Shown in pieces: positions 10,453-23,336 of a DNA stretch of 64,000 nt. Position 1 is the stretch's first letter. Every line of letters starts with the position of its first letter. Both the position numbers and the translations under genes were made by a program. Source of the stretch: an uncultured Pelagibacteraceae bacterium (GTDB taxonomy: Bacteria > Pseudomonadota > Alphaproteobacteria > Pelagibacterales > Pelagibacteraceae); NCBI GenBank assembly GCA_902530635.1, contig CACABC010000002.1, positions 1 to 64,000 on the forward strand. The letters are read 5' to 3'. Under the pieces are notes generated by a model. It ran no database searches. It worked only from the letters and a program-made list of their open reading frames with translations, and was not told the DNA's origin.

Positions 10453-11186
10453 TGTCTATACAAATTAAAAATTTATCTAAAAAATTTAATAATATTTATG
10501 CAGTAAACAATTTAAGTTTTGATATCGAGTCAAATAAAACTGTAGGTTTACTTGGGCCAAATGGTTGTGGCAAAACTACTTCGATTGGGATGATGTTGGG
10601 ATTAATAAAACCATCTAGTGGCAAGATTATTATTCAAGACAAAAATATTGATACTATTGATAGGAATAGACTTTTAAGTGTTATGAATTTTGCATCACCC
10701 TATGTAGAGTTGCCAAAAAAATTGAGTGTTCAACAAAATTTACAAATTTACGGAAGACTTTATGGTGTTAAAGATCTTAAATCTAGAATAAATGAACTAA
10801 CTGAAGATTTAAATTTAAAAGATTTTGTAAACAAAAAAACTGGAGAATTATCTTCTGGACAAAAAAATAGAGTTTCTCTGGCCAAGTCATTAATTAATAA
10901 ACCTGAAATTCTTTTATTAGATGAACCTACTGCTAGTCTCGATCCTGATACAGGTGACTATGTACGTACCTATATTCAATCTTATAAATCAAAAAATAAA
11001 GTAACAATATTGCTGGCTTCACACAATATGGCTGAGGTTGAAAGGTTGTGTGACAGTGTAATAATGATGAAAAAAGGTAAAATTATTGATCAAGGTACAA
11101 GCAAAGAAATTATTGGTAGACACGGTAGAACTAATTTAGAGGAAACATTTTTAAAAATAGTTAGGAGCAAAGATGAGATGGCATAA
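10452..11186 (+). CDS. ABC-2 type transporter, ATP-binding protein
   Basis: This is the nucleotide-binding subunit of an ABC exporter. Walker A is GPNGCGKTT (35-43), the signature is LSSGQKNR, and Walker B with the catalytic glutamate is ILLLDEPTAS; the H-loop histidine is in LLASHNMAE. The C-terminal GTSKEIIGRHGRTNLEETF resembles NodI/CcmA/DrrA-type ATPases of drug, lipid or polysaccharide exporters. It overlaps the permease gene by 14 bases. The substrate is unknown; the following GT17-like gene hints at an envelope role, which is inference. Confidence 0.92.
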   Translation: MSIQIKNLSKKFNNIYAVNNLSFDIESNKTVGLLGPNGCGKTTSIGMMLGLIKPSSGKIIIQDKNIDTIDRNRLLSVMNFASPYVELPKKLSVQQNLQIYGRLYGVKDLKSRINELTEDLNLKDFVNKKTGELSSGQKNRVSLAKSLINKPEILLLDEPTASLDPDTGDYVRTYIQSYKSKNKVTILLASHNMAEVERLCDSVIMMKKGKIIDQGTSKEIIGRHGRTNLEETFLKIVRSKDEMA

Positions 11187-11964
11187 AATTTACGCATTAT
11201 GTCTTAGACATATATATTTAATTAGTAATTCTTTACCTAGAATTATAGATTTAATCTACTGGCCAACTGTTCAAATATTTTTATGGGGCTTTATTTCTAA
11301 GTTTTTTACATTAAATTCTGAATACTATAGCAACACCGTTGGAGTAATATTGACTGCAGCAATTCTTTACGATTTTTTATTTAGAGTTAGTATTAGCTAC
11401 AATATAATGTTTTTAGAGGAAATCTGGAGTAGAAATTTTACAAATTTATTTATTGCTCCAATTAAAATTAGTGAGATGATTGCTTCATTAACAATCACTG
11501 CTGTATTCAGATCTTTGATTGGCTTAGTACCAGCTGCCTTATTAGCAATTCCATTTTTTGGTGTTTCTGTATTTGAGATCGGACCAGCTTTAATAGCTTT
11601 ATTATTTAGTTTATATATTTTTGGAGTTACTCTTGGTCTTTTGGTTACTGCTGGTCTACTTAGATTCGGTCCGTCATTTGAAAACATAGCTTGGGCGAGT
11701 TTATTTTTTCTAGCACCACTAGGTTGCATATATTATCCAGTAGAAATATTGCCTAACTCCCTGCAAATAATTGCAAATGGTCTTCCTTTGGTTCATGTAT
11801 TTGAAGAAATGAGAAATATTTTACTTAATAATATTGTAAGTTATCCGGAAATCTTTAAATCTATACTAATTTCAATTGCGTATTTTGTATTTGGAGTATC
11901 AACTTTTTATTTGGCATACTCCGGTGCTAGAGTAAGAGGTACACTAATTAATATGGGTGAATAA
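11173..11964 (+). CDS. ABC-2 type transporter, permease protein
   Basis: This 263-residue integral membrane protein with about six hydrophobic segments belongs to the ABC-2 (NodJ/DrrB-like) permease family. A helix near residues 95-125 contains the conserved region where the protein turns back (NLFIAPIKISEMIASL), and the segment LGLLVTAGLLRFGPSFENIAW followed by PLGCIYYPVEILP matches the typical ABC-2 gating region. It pairs with the ATPase it overlaps to form a homodimer-plus-ATPase exporter in the inner membrane. The transported compound cannot be deduced. Confidence 0.88.
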   Translation: MRWHKIYALCLRHIYLISNSLPRIIDLIYWPTVQIFLWGFISKFFTLNSEYYSNTVGVILTAAILYDFLFRVSISYNIMFLEEIWSRNFTNLFIAPIKISEMIASLTITAVFRSLIGLVPAALLAIPFFGVSVFEIGPALIALLFSLYIFGVTLGLLVTAGLLRFGPSFENIAWASLFFLAPLGCIYYPVEILPNSLQIIANGLPLVHVFEEMRNILLNNIVSYPEIFKSILISIAYFVFGVSTFYLAYSGARVRGTLINMGE

Positions 11965-11969
11965 TAAAA

Positions 11970-12761
11970 ATGGCTTTGTATGATTGTTTTATGTATGCAG
12001 ATGAAGACATATTATTGGACTTAAGATTAAATATTCTTAATGATTATGTAGATTATTTTGTTTTGGTAGAAGGTAAAAAAAATCATCAGGGAAAAAACAA
12101 AAAACTCAATTTTGATATAAAAAAATTTAATAAATTTAAACATAAAATAAGATATATTGTTGCAGATAAATATCCAGATAGTAACTATACTTGGGATTTA
12201 GAACATTATCAAAGAAACTGCATAATAAGTGGTATTGAAGACGCTGCAAATGATGATGCAATAATGATATCAGATGTAGATGAAATACCAAATCCTGAAG
12301 CAATTAAAAAATTCTCTGTTAAAAAAAGATACGGAATATTTTTACAAAAAATATTTTATTATAAACTTAATCTTTTAGATAAGAGCAGTATTTGGAATGG
12401 TTCAAAAATTTGTTTAAAAAAATATCTAAAATCTCCAAATTGGCTGAGATACAAAGTAAAAACAAAAAGTTACCCTTTTTACAGAATTGATAAGCCTAGA
12501 CCTGCACAAATAATAGAGAATGGAGGCTGGCATTTTTCATTTTTAAAAACACCAAAAGGTATATCTAACAAACTAAGTTCTTATGCTCATAAAGAATATA
12601 ACAAACCAGAGTTTAATAATGAAAAGATCATTGAGGATAAAATCAGAAATAAAAAAGATTTGTTTAATAGAGAAATAGTTTTAGAGAAAGTTGATATAGA
12701 CGAAACTTATCCTAAGTACATCGTGGATAATAAAAGTAAATATAGAGAATGGATTATATAA
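11970..12761 (+). CDS. GT17-like glycosyltransferase
   Basis: This 263-residue protein resembles glycosyltransferase family 17 (beta-1,4-N-acetylglucosaminyltransferase type). It begins YDCFMYADEDILLDLRL, continues with YVDYFVLVEGKKNHQG, and has the nucleotide-sugar aspartate motif MISDVDEIPNP near residue 108 and GGWHFSFLKTPKGI near residue 189, all hallmarks of Glyco_transf_17. Acceptor and sugar are unknown; bacterial members usually lie in surface-glycan loci. It lies 5 bases after the ABC permease and probably belongs to the same operon. Confidence 0.85.
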   Translation: MALYDCFMYADEDILLDLRLNILNDYVDYFVLVEGKKNHQGKNKKLNFDIKKFNKFKHKIRYIVADKYPDSNYTWDLEHYQRNCIISGIEDAANDDAIMISDVDEIPNPEAIKKFSVKKRYGIFLQKIFYYKLNLLDKSSIWNGSKICLKKYLKSPNWLRYKVKTKSYPFYRIDKPRPAQIIENGGWHFSFLKTPKGISNKLSSYAHKEYNKPEFNNEKIIEDKIRNKKDLFNREIVLEKVDIDETYPKYIVDNKSKYREWII

Positions 12762-12784
12762 AAAAAAACTTATCTTTTGCTTTT

Positions 12785-12862
12785 TGGTGGGCCGTGGAGA
12801 ATTCGAATCCCCAACCTCTGCGTCCGAAGCGCAGCGCTCTATCCAGTTGAAGCTAACGGCCC
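12785..12862 (-). tRNA. tRNA-Arg (anticodon TCG)
   Basis: The minus strand folds into a complete cloverleaf with 7-bp acceptor stem GGGCCGT/ACGGCCC, anticodon stem CTGCG/CGCAG enclosing loop CTTCGGA (anticodon TCG, codons CGN), T-loop TTCGAAT, and an encoded CCA end at 12785-12787. The D-arm has one extra base compared with the most common form (GCTTCAACTGGATAGAGC), still pairing. A T-rich stretch follows the 3' end on the minus strand and may end transcription. It separates the glycosyltransferase and pseudouridine synthase genes. Confidence 0.94.
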
Positions 12863-12891
12863 GTCCGAATATAGTACTTTTAAATTATTAA

Positions 12892-13872
12892 ATGAATAAA
12901 ACAATAACATTTTTTGCTAAGGATATTGATCAAAAAACAAGATTAGATAAGTATTTGGTTAAAAATCTAGAAACATTAACAAGATCACAAATCAAAAAAA
13001 TTATACTATCTAAAAATATTAAGCTTAATAAAAAGGTAGTTTTATCAGCATCACAAAAAATAAAAAACCGTGATTTAGTAGAAGTAAATTTTCCAAAAAA
13101 AGAAAACGATCATATTAAACCAACAAGAATACATCTTGATATAGTGTATGAAGATAAGGAGATAATTGTATTAAATAAACCTAGTGGGTTAATTGTTCAC
13201 CCAGGGGCTGGCAATAAAGATAAAACTTTAGTAAACGGCTTATTATATTACTGTAAAAATAATCTATCAAATTTAAATGGTGAGTTTAGGCCAGGAATAG
13301 TTCATAGAATAGATAAAGACACAAGTGGATTACTAGTTGTAGCAAAAAATAATCAATCACATTTTAATTTGTCTGAACAATTTAGCAAACATACTATTAA
13401 AAGAAAATATATTGCGCTAGTTTGGGGTGTAATTAGACCACTTAAAGGAAAAATAACAACCTTAATATCAAGAAGCAAAAAAAATAGACAACTTATGTCT
13501 GTAAGCGAGCGTTTAGGAAAAAAAGCAATTACAAACTATAAAACTTTAAAAGTTTTTAACTTAGAGAATATACCGAAAATAAGTCTTGTAGAGTGTGTTT
13601 TAGAAACGGGCAGAACGCATCAAATTAGAGTACATTTAACTTTTAAAGGTAATCCATTAATCGGTGATAAAAAATATGGTAAGAAAAAATTAAAATTTAG
13701 AAAGACAAATAAAGAGTTTGAAAAAATACTTAATAATTTTAATAGACAAGCTTTACATGCAAAGAGTCTTGGTTTAGTGCACCCAAAAAAAAAGTCATTT
13801 GTCAATTTTGACTCAAAATTGCCCTCAGATTTTAAAAAAATGCTAGACTTTCTTGACAAATTTAGTAATTGA
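12892..13872 (+). CDS. rluD: 23S rRNA pseudouridine synthase, RluD/RluC family
   Basis: This enzyme isomerises specific uridines in large-subunit rRNA. The N-terminal S4 RNA-binding domain covers about residues 12-75 (DKYLVKN...SRSQIKKII-like), and the catalytic domain has the motif VHRIDKDTSGLLVVAKN with the catalytic aspartate in RIDKDTSG, plus ETGRTHQIRVHL and NRQALHAKSL. Length (326 residues) fits RluD or RluC. The typical alphaproteobacterial neighbour, rpoH, follows immediately, which favours RluD. Its exact target uridines cannot be read from sequence. Confidence 0.9.
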   Translation: MNKTITFFAKDIDQKTRLDKYLVKNLETLTRSQIKKIILSKNIKLNKKVVLSASQKIKNRDLVEVNFPKKENDHIKPTRIHLDIVYEDKEIIVLNKPSGLIVHPGAGNKDKTLVNGLLYYCKNNLSNLNGEFRPGIVHRIDKDTSGLLVVAKNNQSHFNLSEQFSKHTIKRKYIALVWGVIRPLKGKITTLISRSKKNRQLMSVSERLGKKAITNYKTLKVFNLENIPKISLVECVLETGRTHQIRVHLTFKGNPLIGDKKYGKKKLKFRKTNKEFEKILNNFNRQALHAKSLGLVHPKKKSFVNFDSKLPSDFKKMLDFLDKFSN

Positions 13873-13903
13873 AGAATTTAATTTAATAAATATATATACA
13901 GCG

Positions 13904-16901
<2,998 letters not shown>

Positions 16902-16902
16902 T

Positions 16903-18234
16903 TTATTTAATTGATCTTTTAATTATTTTTATACATTTTAAAATTAAACTTTTATCATATGACTCGGCCATAATCCTTATTTTTGGTTCTGTTCCAGATT
17001 TTCTAACTAAAACTCTACCTTTTTTTTCCATTATCTTGTTTGCTCTTTTTATTGCATTTTTACATTTTGATTTAGTAATAATATTTTTATCATTAACAAC
17101 TACGTTCTTTAAAATTTGGGGTAATGGTTTAAAAACTTTTAAAATATGACTGGCCTTTTTTCCTTTTCTTAGAGAAAACAAAACTTCTAAAGCTACTAGT
17201 AAACCGTCACCAGTTGTTGCAAATTTTCCTAAAATGATATGTCCAGACTGTTCACCACCCAAGTTATAATTTAATTTTTTCATTTTTTCTTTAACATATC
17301 TGTCTCCAACTTTAGACCTAGAAAACCTTATTTTTTCATTATTTAAAAATTTTTCTAAACCATAATTAGACATTAATGTTCCAATAACTCCTCCCCTCAA
17401 GATTTTTTTAGATTTCCAGCGACGTGCTAACATTGCAATAATTTGGTCTCCATCAACTATTTTACCTTTTTCATCACACATAATAACTCTGTCAGCATCT
17501 CCATCGAATGATATACCTACATTAGCTTTATACTTTCTTACTGCGGTTGTAATTTTTGAAGGGTAAGTTGATCCGCATTTTTTGTTTATGTTTAATCCGT
17601 TTGGCTTTACTCCAATAGAAATGACTTTCGCCCCAAGTTCTTTTAGTAATTTAGGTGCAGCTTTGTAACAAGCGCCATTTGCGCAATCTAAAACTATTTT
17701 AGTGCCTTTTAGATTGAAATTACTTGGAAAATTATTTTTTAGTATATTGATATATTTATCATTTCCATCTTCAAGACGTTTTACTCTTCCCAGCAATTTT
17801 GGATTTGTTAACTGCTTTGTATTTTTAGAATCTATAAGTTTTTCAATTTTTTTTTCAATTTTATCAGATAGTTTCATTCCGTCAGGACCAAATAATTTCA
17901 AGCCATTATCATAATATGGATTATGCGAAGCTGTTATCATTATTCCCATATTAGCTTTCATAGACTTCGTTAACATTGCTAGGCCGTTTGTGGGTAAAGG
18001 ACCTAAAGTAAAAACGTGCATTCCACCAGAAACTAAACCAGATACTAAAGCTGGTTCCAGAGTATATCCTGATAATCTTGTATCTTTTGCTATGATTGCA
18101 ACCTGTTTCGATTTTTTCTGATTTTTGAAATAATTACCTGATGCTAAACCAAATTTAAAAAATTTTTCTCCAGTTATGTTGCCTTGATTTACTGTTCCTC
18201 TAATTCCATCTGTACCAAAATATTTATTTTTCAT
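16903..18234 (-). CDS. glmM: Phosphoglucosamine mutase
   Basis: It interconverts glucosamine 6-phosphate and glucosamine 1-phosphate for peptidoglycan and lipopolysaccharide precursors. The N-terminal FGTDGIRGTVN, the phosphoserine loop MITASHNPYYDNGLKLFG (serine near residue 100), the metal-binding DGDADR, and the sugar loop GGEQSGH followed by the C-terminal phosphate-binding RKSGTEPKIR are all present. The length of 443 residues is normal. It overlaps folP by 11 bases, the conserved ftsH-folP-glmM arrangement. Confidence 0.97.
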   Translation of the reverse strand: MKNKYFGTDGIRGTVNQGNITGEKFFKFGLASGNYFKNQKKSKQVAIIAKDTRLSGYTLEPALVSGLVSGGMHVFTLGPLPTNGLAMLTKSMKANMGIMITASHNPYYDNGLKLFGPDGMKLSDKIEKKIEKLIDSKNTKQLTNPKLLGRVKRLEDGNDKYINILKNNFPSNFNLKGTKIVLDCANGACYKAAPKLLKELGAKVISIGVKPNGLNINKKCGSTYPSKITTAVRKYKANVGISFDGDADRVIMCDEKGKIVDGDQIIAMLARRWKSKKILRGGVIGTLMSNYGLEKFLNNEKIRFSRSKVGDRYVKEKMKKLNYNLGGEQSGHIILGKFATTGDGLLVALEVLFSLRKGKKASHILKVFKPLPQILKNVVVNDKNIITKSKCKNAIKRANKIMEKKGRVLVRKSGTEPKIRIMAESYDKSLILKCIKIIKRSIK

Positions 18235-19285
18235 TAATTTTTTTGTAAACCATTATTCCTTGTTTGATTTCCCTTACATTATGTACTCTGAAAATTTGTA
18301 CACCCTGAGATAATAAAAAAAGAACTGATGCTAATGTTCCGCCTGTTCTATCTTTACTATCGTACTCTCCAGATATTTGGTTAATAAATCTTTTTCTTGA
18401 TGTTCCAACCAAAATAGGAAAACCTAGGCTATGAAACAAAGATATTTTAGAAATTAAAGTCAAATTATGTTTCAAAGTTTTACCAAAACCAATGCCAGGA
18501 TCTATTATAATTTTTTTATTATCTGATATATTTGAAATTCCTCTTTCAAAAAAGTCATAAATATCTAGTAGAACATTTTTATACTTTGGGTTTTTTTGCA
18601 TTGTTCCTGGTGTTCCCTGCATGTGATGTAAAACTTTTGAAATATTATGTTTTTTAAATTTTGATAATGAATAAGGATCGTGATGAAAACCAGAAACATC
18701 ATTAATTAGGTCTGCTCCATATTCAACACTTTTTGTCATTACAAAAGACTTTCTTGTATCTATTGATAGACAAATATGTTTATATTTTTTTTTAAAATTT
18801 TTTATAATATATTTAACTCTTCTCCATTCTATTTTTGGATCAATAGTTTTTGAACCAGGTCTTGTTGACTCTCCACCTACATCAATAATTTTTGCGCCTG
18901 ATTTGATCATATTAAAAATTTGTTTAGTAGCTTTTTTATTACTATTAAATTTACCTCCATCAGAAAAACTATCAGGAGTTAAATTTAAAATCCCCATTAT
19001 TGAAGGGTTGTCAAAATTAATATTTCTGAGAAAATTTTTTCTTTTTGAAATTATTTTTTTTAAATCATTTTTTACAACTTCTTTGACTTTTTTGCTGAGT
19101 TTATTAATTTTATTAATATTAATTAAATTAACTTTAATTCCCCTGTTTTGCCTGGAAAAAATTTCGATACTATCAAAGGCAATGTTTTTTTTACCATTTA
19201 ATGGAAGTGCATTCTTTTTTTTGATTAATTTTATTGCTTCACTTCCATGATAAAAATTACACGCCCTGGTGTAATATTTTCTCAT
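18224..19285 (-). CDS. folP: Dihydropteroate synthase
   Basis: It condenses p-aminobenzoate with hydroxymethyl-dihydropterin diphosphate in folate synthesis. The DHPS core begins at about residue 96 with MGILNLTPDSFSDGG and continues with GAKIIDVGGESTRPGS, LSIDTRK, DLINDVSGF and the C-terminal FRVHNV. The first 95 residues form an N-terminal extension starting MRKYYTRACNFYHG and ending in a lysine-rich linker; a comparable extension is known in many alphaproteobacterial FolP proteins. It lies 11 bases after ftsH. Confidence 0.95.
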   Translation of the reverse strand: MRKYYTRACNFYHGSEAIKLIKKKNALPLNGKKNIAFDSIEIFSRQNRGIKVNLININKINKLSKKVKEVVKNDLKKIISKRKNFLRNINFDNPSIMGILNLTPDSFSDGGKFNSNKKATKQIFNMIKSGAKIIDVGGESTRPGSKTIDPKIEWRRVKYIIKNFKKKYKHICLSIDTRKSFVMTKSVEYGADLINDVSGFHHDPYSLSKFKKHNISKVLHHMQGTPGTMQKNPKYKNVLLDIYDFFERGISNISDNKKIIIDPGIGFGKTLKHNLTLISKISLFHSLGFPILVGTSRKRFINQISGEYDSKDRTGGTLASVLFLLSQGVQIFRVHNVREIKQGIMVYKKINEK

Positions 19286-19296
19286 GATAGTTTTTA

Positions 19297-21195
19297 TTAT
19301 AGTGCTGGTTTTGGTTTTAAACCAATAGAATCTATAGCTGAAGACGCTTTATCATCAGCTTGTTCCTCTTCTTTTTTAGAAAGTTTAGTAGGTTGGATAT
19401 TTTTTAAAATTAAATCTCTAATTTCATCTCCTGTCAAAGTTTCATATACTAACAGCGCTTTTGCTATTTTGTGTAAGTCATCAATTTTATCCGTAAGAAC
19501 TTTTCTAGCTCTATCATAACCAGCATCAATAATTTTTTTAACTTCAGTATCTACTTTTTTTGCTGTTTCTTCAGACATATTTTGTTGTCTTGTTACAGAT
19601 CTTCCAAGAAAAACCTCTTCTTCGTTTTCACCGTAAGCCACTGTTCCTAGATCCTTGCTCATTCCATATCTTGTTACCATATTTTTTGCCATTTTGGTTG
19701 CCATATCAATATCTGAGGATGCTCCAGAAGTAATTTTTTCATAACCAAATATAATCTCCTCAGCTATTCTACCGCCCATTGCTACAGCAATATCCGAGTA
19801 CATTTTCTCTCTTGTAACTGACAATTGATCTCTTTCTGGTAGTCTCATTACCATACCTAAAGCTCTTCCTCTTGGTATAATTGTTGCCTTATGAATTGGA
19901 TCAGAGGCTTTCTCATTTAAAGCTACTATAGCATGGCCTCCCTCGTGATAGGCTGTAAGTTTCTTTTCTTCTTCGGTCATAACCATCGATCTTCTCTCAG
20001 CACCCATCATTACTTTGTCTTTTGCCTCCTCAACATCAGACATTGTAACAACTCTTTTATTTTTCCTAGCTGCTAGTAAAGCTGACTCATTAACTAAATT
20101 AGCCAGATCAGCACCAGAAAAACCCGGAGTTCCTCTTGCAATTGTTCTAAGTTTTACATCTGGTCCTGTACTTACTTTTTTAATATGAACTTTTAAGATT
20201 GCCTCTCTTCCAAGAATATCTGGATTTGGAACAACAACTTGTCTATCAAATCTTCCAGGCCTTAAAAGAGCTGGATCTAATACATCGGGTCTATTGGTTG
20301 CAGCTATTAATATAATTCCTTCGTTTGTATCAAAACCATCCATTTCAACAAGTAGCTGGTTTAAAGTTTGTTCTCTCTCATCATTTCCACCACCCAAACC
20401 TGCGCCCCTACTTCTTCCTACTGCATCTATTTCGTCAATAAAAATTATACATGGTGCATGTTTTTTTCCTTGTTCAAACATGTCTCTTACTCTTGAAGCA
20501 CCTACTCCAACAAACATCTCAACAAAGTCTGATCCTGAAATAGTAAAAAATGGAACGTTAGCTTCACCAGCTATTGCTTTTGCTAAAAGTGTCTTACCCG
20601 TGCCTGGAGGACCAATAAGTAAAGCACCTTTTGGAATTTTACCTCCTAGTCTTCTAAATTTTTTTGGATCCCTTAAAAATTCAACAATTTCTTCGACCTC
20701 TTCTTTTGCTTCCTCAATTCCGGCTACATCATTGAAAGTAACTTTACCTTGTGCCTCATTAAGTAATTTTGCTTTTGATCTTCCAAATCCCATGGCACCA
20801 CCTCTGCCACCCTGCATTTGACGCATAAAAAATATCCACACTCCGATTAACAGTAGCATTGGAAACCAAGATAAAAGAACACCTAAAAGAGATGGCATTT
20901 TATCTTCTACCGGTGACGCAATAATGCTTACGTTTTTTTCTGAAAGCTTGCTAACTAAGTCAGGATAATTCGGAGAATATGTTTTAAATTTTGATCCATC
21001 GGATAACGTACCACTTATATTATTACCCTTAATTTCTACTTGCACAACTCTTCCTGAGTCAACTTCTTCTAGAAATTTTGAAAATGCAATGTTGTTATTT
21101 TCTGCATTAGTTTTATTTGGATTTTGAAATAGATTAAACAGCCCTACTGATAAAAGGACTATCAAACCCCACATTAATAAATTTCTAAAATTCAT
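19297..21195 (-). CDS. ftsH: ATP-dependent membrane zinc metalloprotease FtsH
   Basis: This membrane-anchored AAA+ protease degrades misfolded membrane proteins and regulators such as sigma-32. There are two N-terminal transmembrane segments (about residues 6-24 and 104-123) around a periplasmic domain, then Walker A GPPGTGKT near 197, Walker [10 protein letters not shown], the second region of homology with RPGRFDRQ, and the zinc site HEGGH near residue 415. The full length is 632 residues. It lies between tilS and folP, the conserved alphaproteobacterial order. Confidence 0.98.
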   Translation of the reverse strand: MNFRNLLMWGLIVLLSVGLFNLFQNPNKTNAENNNIAFSKFLEEVDSGRVVQVEIKGNNISGTLSDGSKFKTYSPNYPDLVSKLSEKNVSIIASPVEDKMPSLLGVLLSWFPMLLLIGVWIFFMRQMQGGRGGAMGFGRSKAKLLNEAQGKVTFNDVAGIEEAKEEVEEIVEFLRDPKKFRRLGGKIPKGALLIGPPGTGKTLLAKAIAGEANVPFFTISGSDFVEMFVGVGASRVRDMFEQGKKHAPCIIFIDEIDAVGRSRGAGLGGGNDEREQTLNQLLVEMDGFDTNEGIILIAATNRPDVLDPALLRPGRFDRQVVVPNPDILGREAILKVHIKKVSTGPDVKLRTIARGTPGFSGADLANLVNESALLAARKNKRVVTMSDVEEAKDKVMMGAERRSMVMTEEEKKLTAYHEGGHAIVALNEKASDPIHKATIIPRGRALGMVMRLPERDQLSVTREKMYSDIAVAMGGRIAEEIIFGYEKITSGASSDIDMATKMAKNMVTRYGMSKDLGTVAYGENEEEVFLGRSVTRQQNMSEETAKKVDTEVKKIIDAGYDRARKVLTDKIDDLHKIAKALLVYETLTGDEIRDLILKNIQPTKLSKKEEEQADDKASSAIDSIGLKPKPAL

Positions 21196-21311
21196 CTTAT
21201 ATATAGATAAGTATTTTTAATTATATAACAAGTAGTATTAGAATATGTTTAGCATTAAAATATGACAAATTGTAGTACTTTAGACAAAATTTGGCTAAAT
21301 TTGGCAATTTT

Positions 21312-22310
21312 TTAAAACTCTTTTGACACATGTAGAAAGCTTTTTTTTCTCTCAAAAATACATCCTCCCAAGGTGCATTTTCTTAAATTTTTATTCTGAA
21401 AACCGCTTATTAAATTTAGTACTTTTTTTGATCTTGGAGGGTAATAGGATTTTGATCTATTTTTAACAATGTTATTAATTATTCTAAATCTAATTTCTTG
21501 AGGTTCTTTTTGAAATTGAATTAAGTTTAAAATTGTTGATTTCCTCTCAAACTTAACAAATTTTTTCATCGATTTTGCTACATAAAAATCTATTGCTTCT
21601 TTAGTTGATGAAATATTTTTTATTGATCTAATGATTTTTTCAAAATCTATACCTTTGTTAGAAAGGTTTTTTCTTAGTAATCTTATGTTTGTTCTCAAAA
21701 ATTTTCTATCTTTATTACTTGGATCCTTAAAAGTTTTACCGAAAAAAATTTTTGCTATATTATTTAAATGTGATTTCTTAAAATCGAGTAATGGTCTAAT
21801 CAATCTAATTCCAGATTTAAAAGTAGTCATTTCTTGCATAGAAGAAAGCCCTTCTACTCCACTGCCTCTAGATAATCTTATTAGAAACGTCTCTACTTGG
21901 TCATCCTGATGATGTGCAACAATTAACGATTTTGCTCTTTTTTTCTTACAAAAATTTTCTAATAATTTATATCTTGCATCTCTAGCCTTTTTTTGAATGT
22001 TATTTTTAATTTTTTTTCGATTTTTTAAAATTTTAAGTTTTATACCTTTGTTTAACAACAGTTTTTTTACTTGTAATGCCTCTTTACCAGAATATTTTCT
22101 AATACCGTGATCTACAATTGCAAAAAAGAATTTATATTTCTCATTTTGCGAAATTATATTACATAAAGCAGCAAGTCCAAGACTATCAGGTCCTCCTGAA
22201 ACTCCTACTACAAATGAATTATTTTTTTTATATTTTTTTAAAACTGATTTGACTTTTAAATATATGTTGTCATCTTTAAGTCTTGTTACACTTGAATTTT
22301 TTGTTTTCAT
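21312..22310 (-). CDS. tilS: tRNA(Ile)-lysidine synthetase
   Basis: It adds lysine to C34 of the CAU-anticodon isoleucine tRNA so that it reads AUA, which matters in an AT-rich genome. The PP-loop ATP motif is VVGVSGGPDSLGLAAL near residue 37; AHHQDDQVETFLIRLSRGSGVEGL follows, with the conserved RGSG and GL positions. At 332 residues it is the short form, without the extra C-terminal domains of E. coli TilS. It overlaps the 3' end of cpoB by 35 bases. Confidence 0.94.
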   Translation of the reverse strand: MKTKNSSVTRLKDDNIYLKVKSVLKKYKKNNSFVVGVSGGPDSLGLAALCNIISQNEKYKFFFAIVDHGIRKYSGKEALQVKKLLLNKGIKLKILKNRKKIKNNIQKKARDARYKLLENFCKKKRAKSLIVAHHQDDQVETFLIRLSRGSGVEGLSSMQEMTTFKSGIRLIRPLLDFKKSHLNNIAKIFFGKTFKDPSNKDRKFLRTNIRLLRKNLSNKGIDFEKIIRSIKNISSTKEAIDFYVAKSMKKFVKFERKSTILNLIQFQKEPQEIRFRIINNIVKNRSKSYYPPRSKKVLNLISGFQNKNLRKCTLGGCIFERKKSFLHVSKEF

Positions 22311-23250
22311 ACTCTGCTTTTTGTAACACAGACTTGCTTGCTTTTGGATATTGTTTTTTTACGCCCTGAATCATTAAACAACCTTGCTCTTTTTCACCCA
22401 ACTGAACCAATGTACTTCCAAGTTTCAACAAATTAATTGGTGCTTTTTTACTTTTAGGATAATTTTGGTAGCCGTCTAAATATGCAGCGGCTGCATCCTG
22501 ATATAGTTGTCTTACTCTAAATGTTTCTCCATACCAATACTGTGCACTCCCAGCAAGTGTATTGCTCTTGTTTTTATCTATAAATTCCCTAAGTGCATAT
22601 TCTGCTGTTTCATAATCTCCTACTTTAATAAAACTTACTGCAAAGTCATATTGTTCCTTGGGAGGTTTATTTGGTAACAAAGATTTTGATGGCGATGTTT
22701 TTTCTGTTACGACAAGCCCAGCAGATGCAACTGATTGGGTTTTTTGAACTTCATTTGTTTGTTTCAAATCGTTGTCAGATATTCTACCAAGATCCTGGGG
22801 AAGATCAGTACCTGGAAGTTTTTTCTTTTTAGGAACTGAAGCTTGATTTGTTAATTTTATATTATCTCCACTTTCTAAATCACTGAAACGAAGTTGATTG
22901 TCAGATTGCATCTTTGTTATTCTTTTTGATAATTTATCCATTTTAAAATTTATTTCTTCAAATTTATTCGTGAGATCTTGGAATTGACTTTCAATTTCGT
23001 TAAGTTTTAATAAGTGTCTGGTGAGGATATCTTCATTAAGTTTATTTGATGATGAATTTGTAGATGGGCTTATATCTGAATTTTTATAAATAGCTTTTTC
23101 TAAAGTTTTTAAATCATCTCTTAATTTTTTAATTTCATTTGAAATAATTTCAGAGCTTTCTTCTTCTGCTTTAGTAAAATTTGTAGGATTTAATAAAATA
23201 ATAGCTGTAAGAAAAAATACTACCAATAAATTTTTGATTTTAAGAATCAT
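22276..23250 (-). CDS. cpoB: Cell division coordinator CpoB (YbgF), Tol-Pal associated
   Basis: This periplasmic protein links Tol-Pal constriction to septal peptidoglycan synthesis. It has a signal peptide (hydrophobic residues about 8-27), a coiled-coil trimerisation segment at about 30-115, a low-complexity linker and C-terminal TPRs from about residue 200 (YDFAVSFIKVGDYETAEYALREF, then AQYWYGETF). The conserved tail KSKKAPINLLKLGSTLVQLG is typical. A terminator-like hairpin lies between pal and this gene, so it may have its own promoter. Confidence 0.93.
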   Translation of the reverse strand: MILKIKNLLVVFFLTAIILLNPTNFTKAEEESSEIISNEIKKLRDDLKTLEKAIYKNSDISPSTNSSSNKLNEDILTRHLLKLNEIESQFQDLTNKFEEINFKMDKLSKRITKMQSDNQLRFSDLESGDNIKLTNQASVPKKKKLPGTDLPQDLGRISDNDLKQTNEVQKTQSVASAGLVVTEKTSPSKSLLPNKPPKEQYDFAVSFIKVGDYETAEYALREFIDKNKSNTLAGSAQYWYGETFRVRQLYQDAAAAYLDGYQNYPKSKKAPINLLKLGSTLVQLGEKEQGCLMIQGVKKQYPKASKSVLQKAEYENKKFKCNKT

Positions 23251-23283
23251 CTAATATTTACTAAATATACAAAATGGCAAAAA

Positions 23284-23317
23284 AAAGACCCCCAATTTTA
23301 TTAAAATCAGGGGTCTT
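23284..23317 (-). terminator. Rho-independent terminator after pal
   Basis: On the minus strand, just after the pal stop, AAGACCCC and GGGGTCTT form a strong GC-containing stem extended inward by an A/T stem, followed by a run of seven T. It is the clearest intrinsic terminator in the window and should end the tolQRAB-pal transcript before cpoB, or attenuate it. A stem this GC-rich is striking against the surrounding AT-rich DNA. Confidence 0.85.
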
Positions 23318-23336
23318 AATAATTAAGAATAACGTT

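Noticed and set aside
20294..20821. Plus-strand frame of 175 codons opposite ftsH
   Set aside because: Low-complexity Ser/Pro/Ala product antisense to highly conserved FtsH motifs; a shadow.
21324..21330. TGACACA copy near the tilS stop as a further integrase arm site
   Set aside because: It is isolated, with no att core or second copy nearby; expected by chance.
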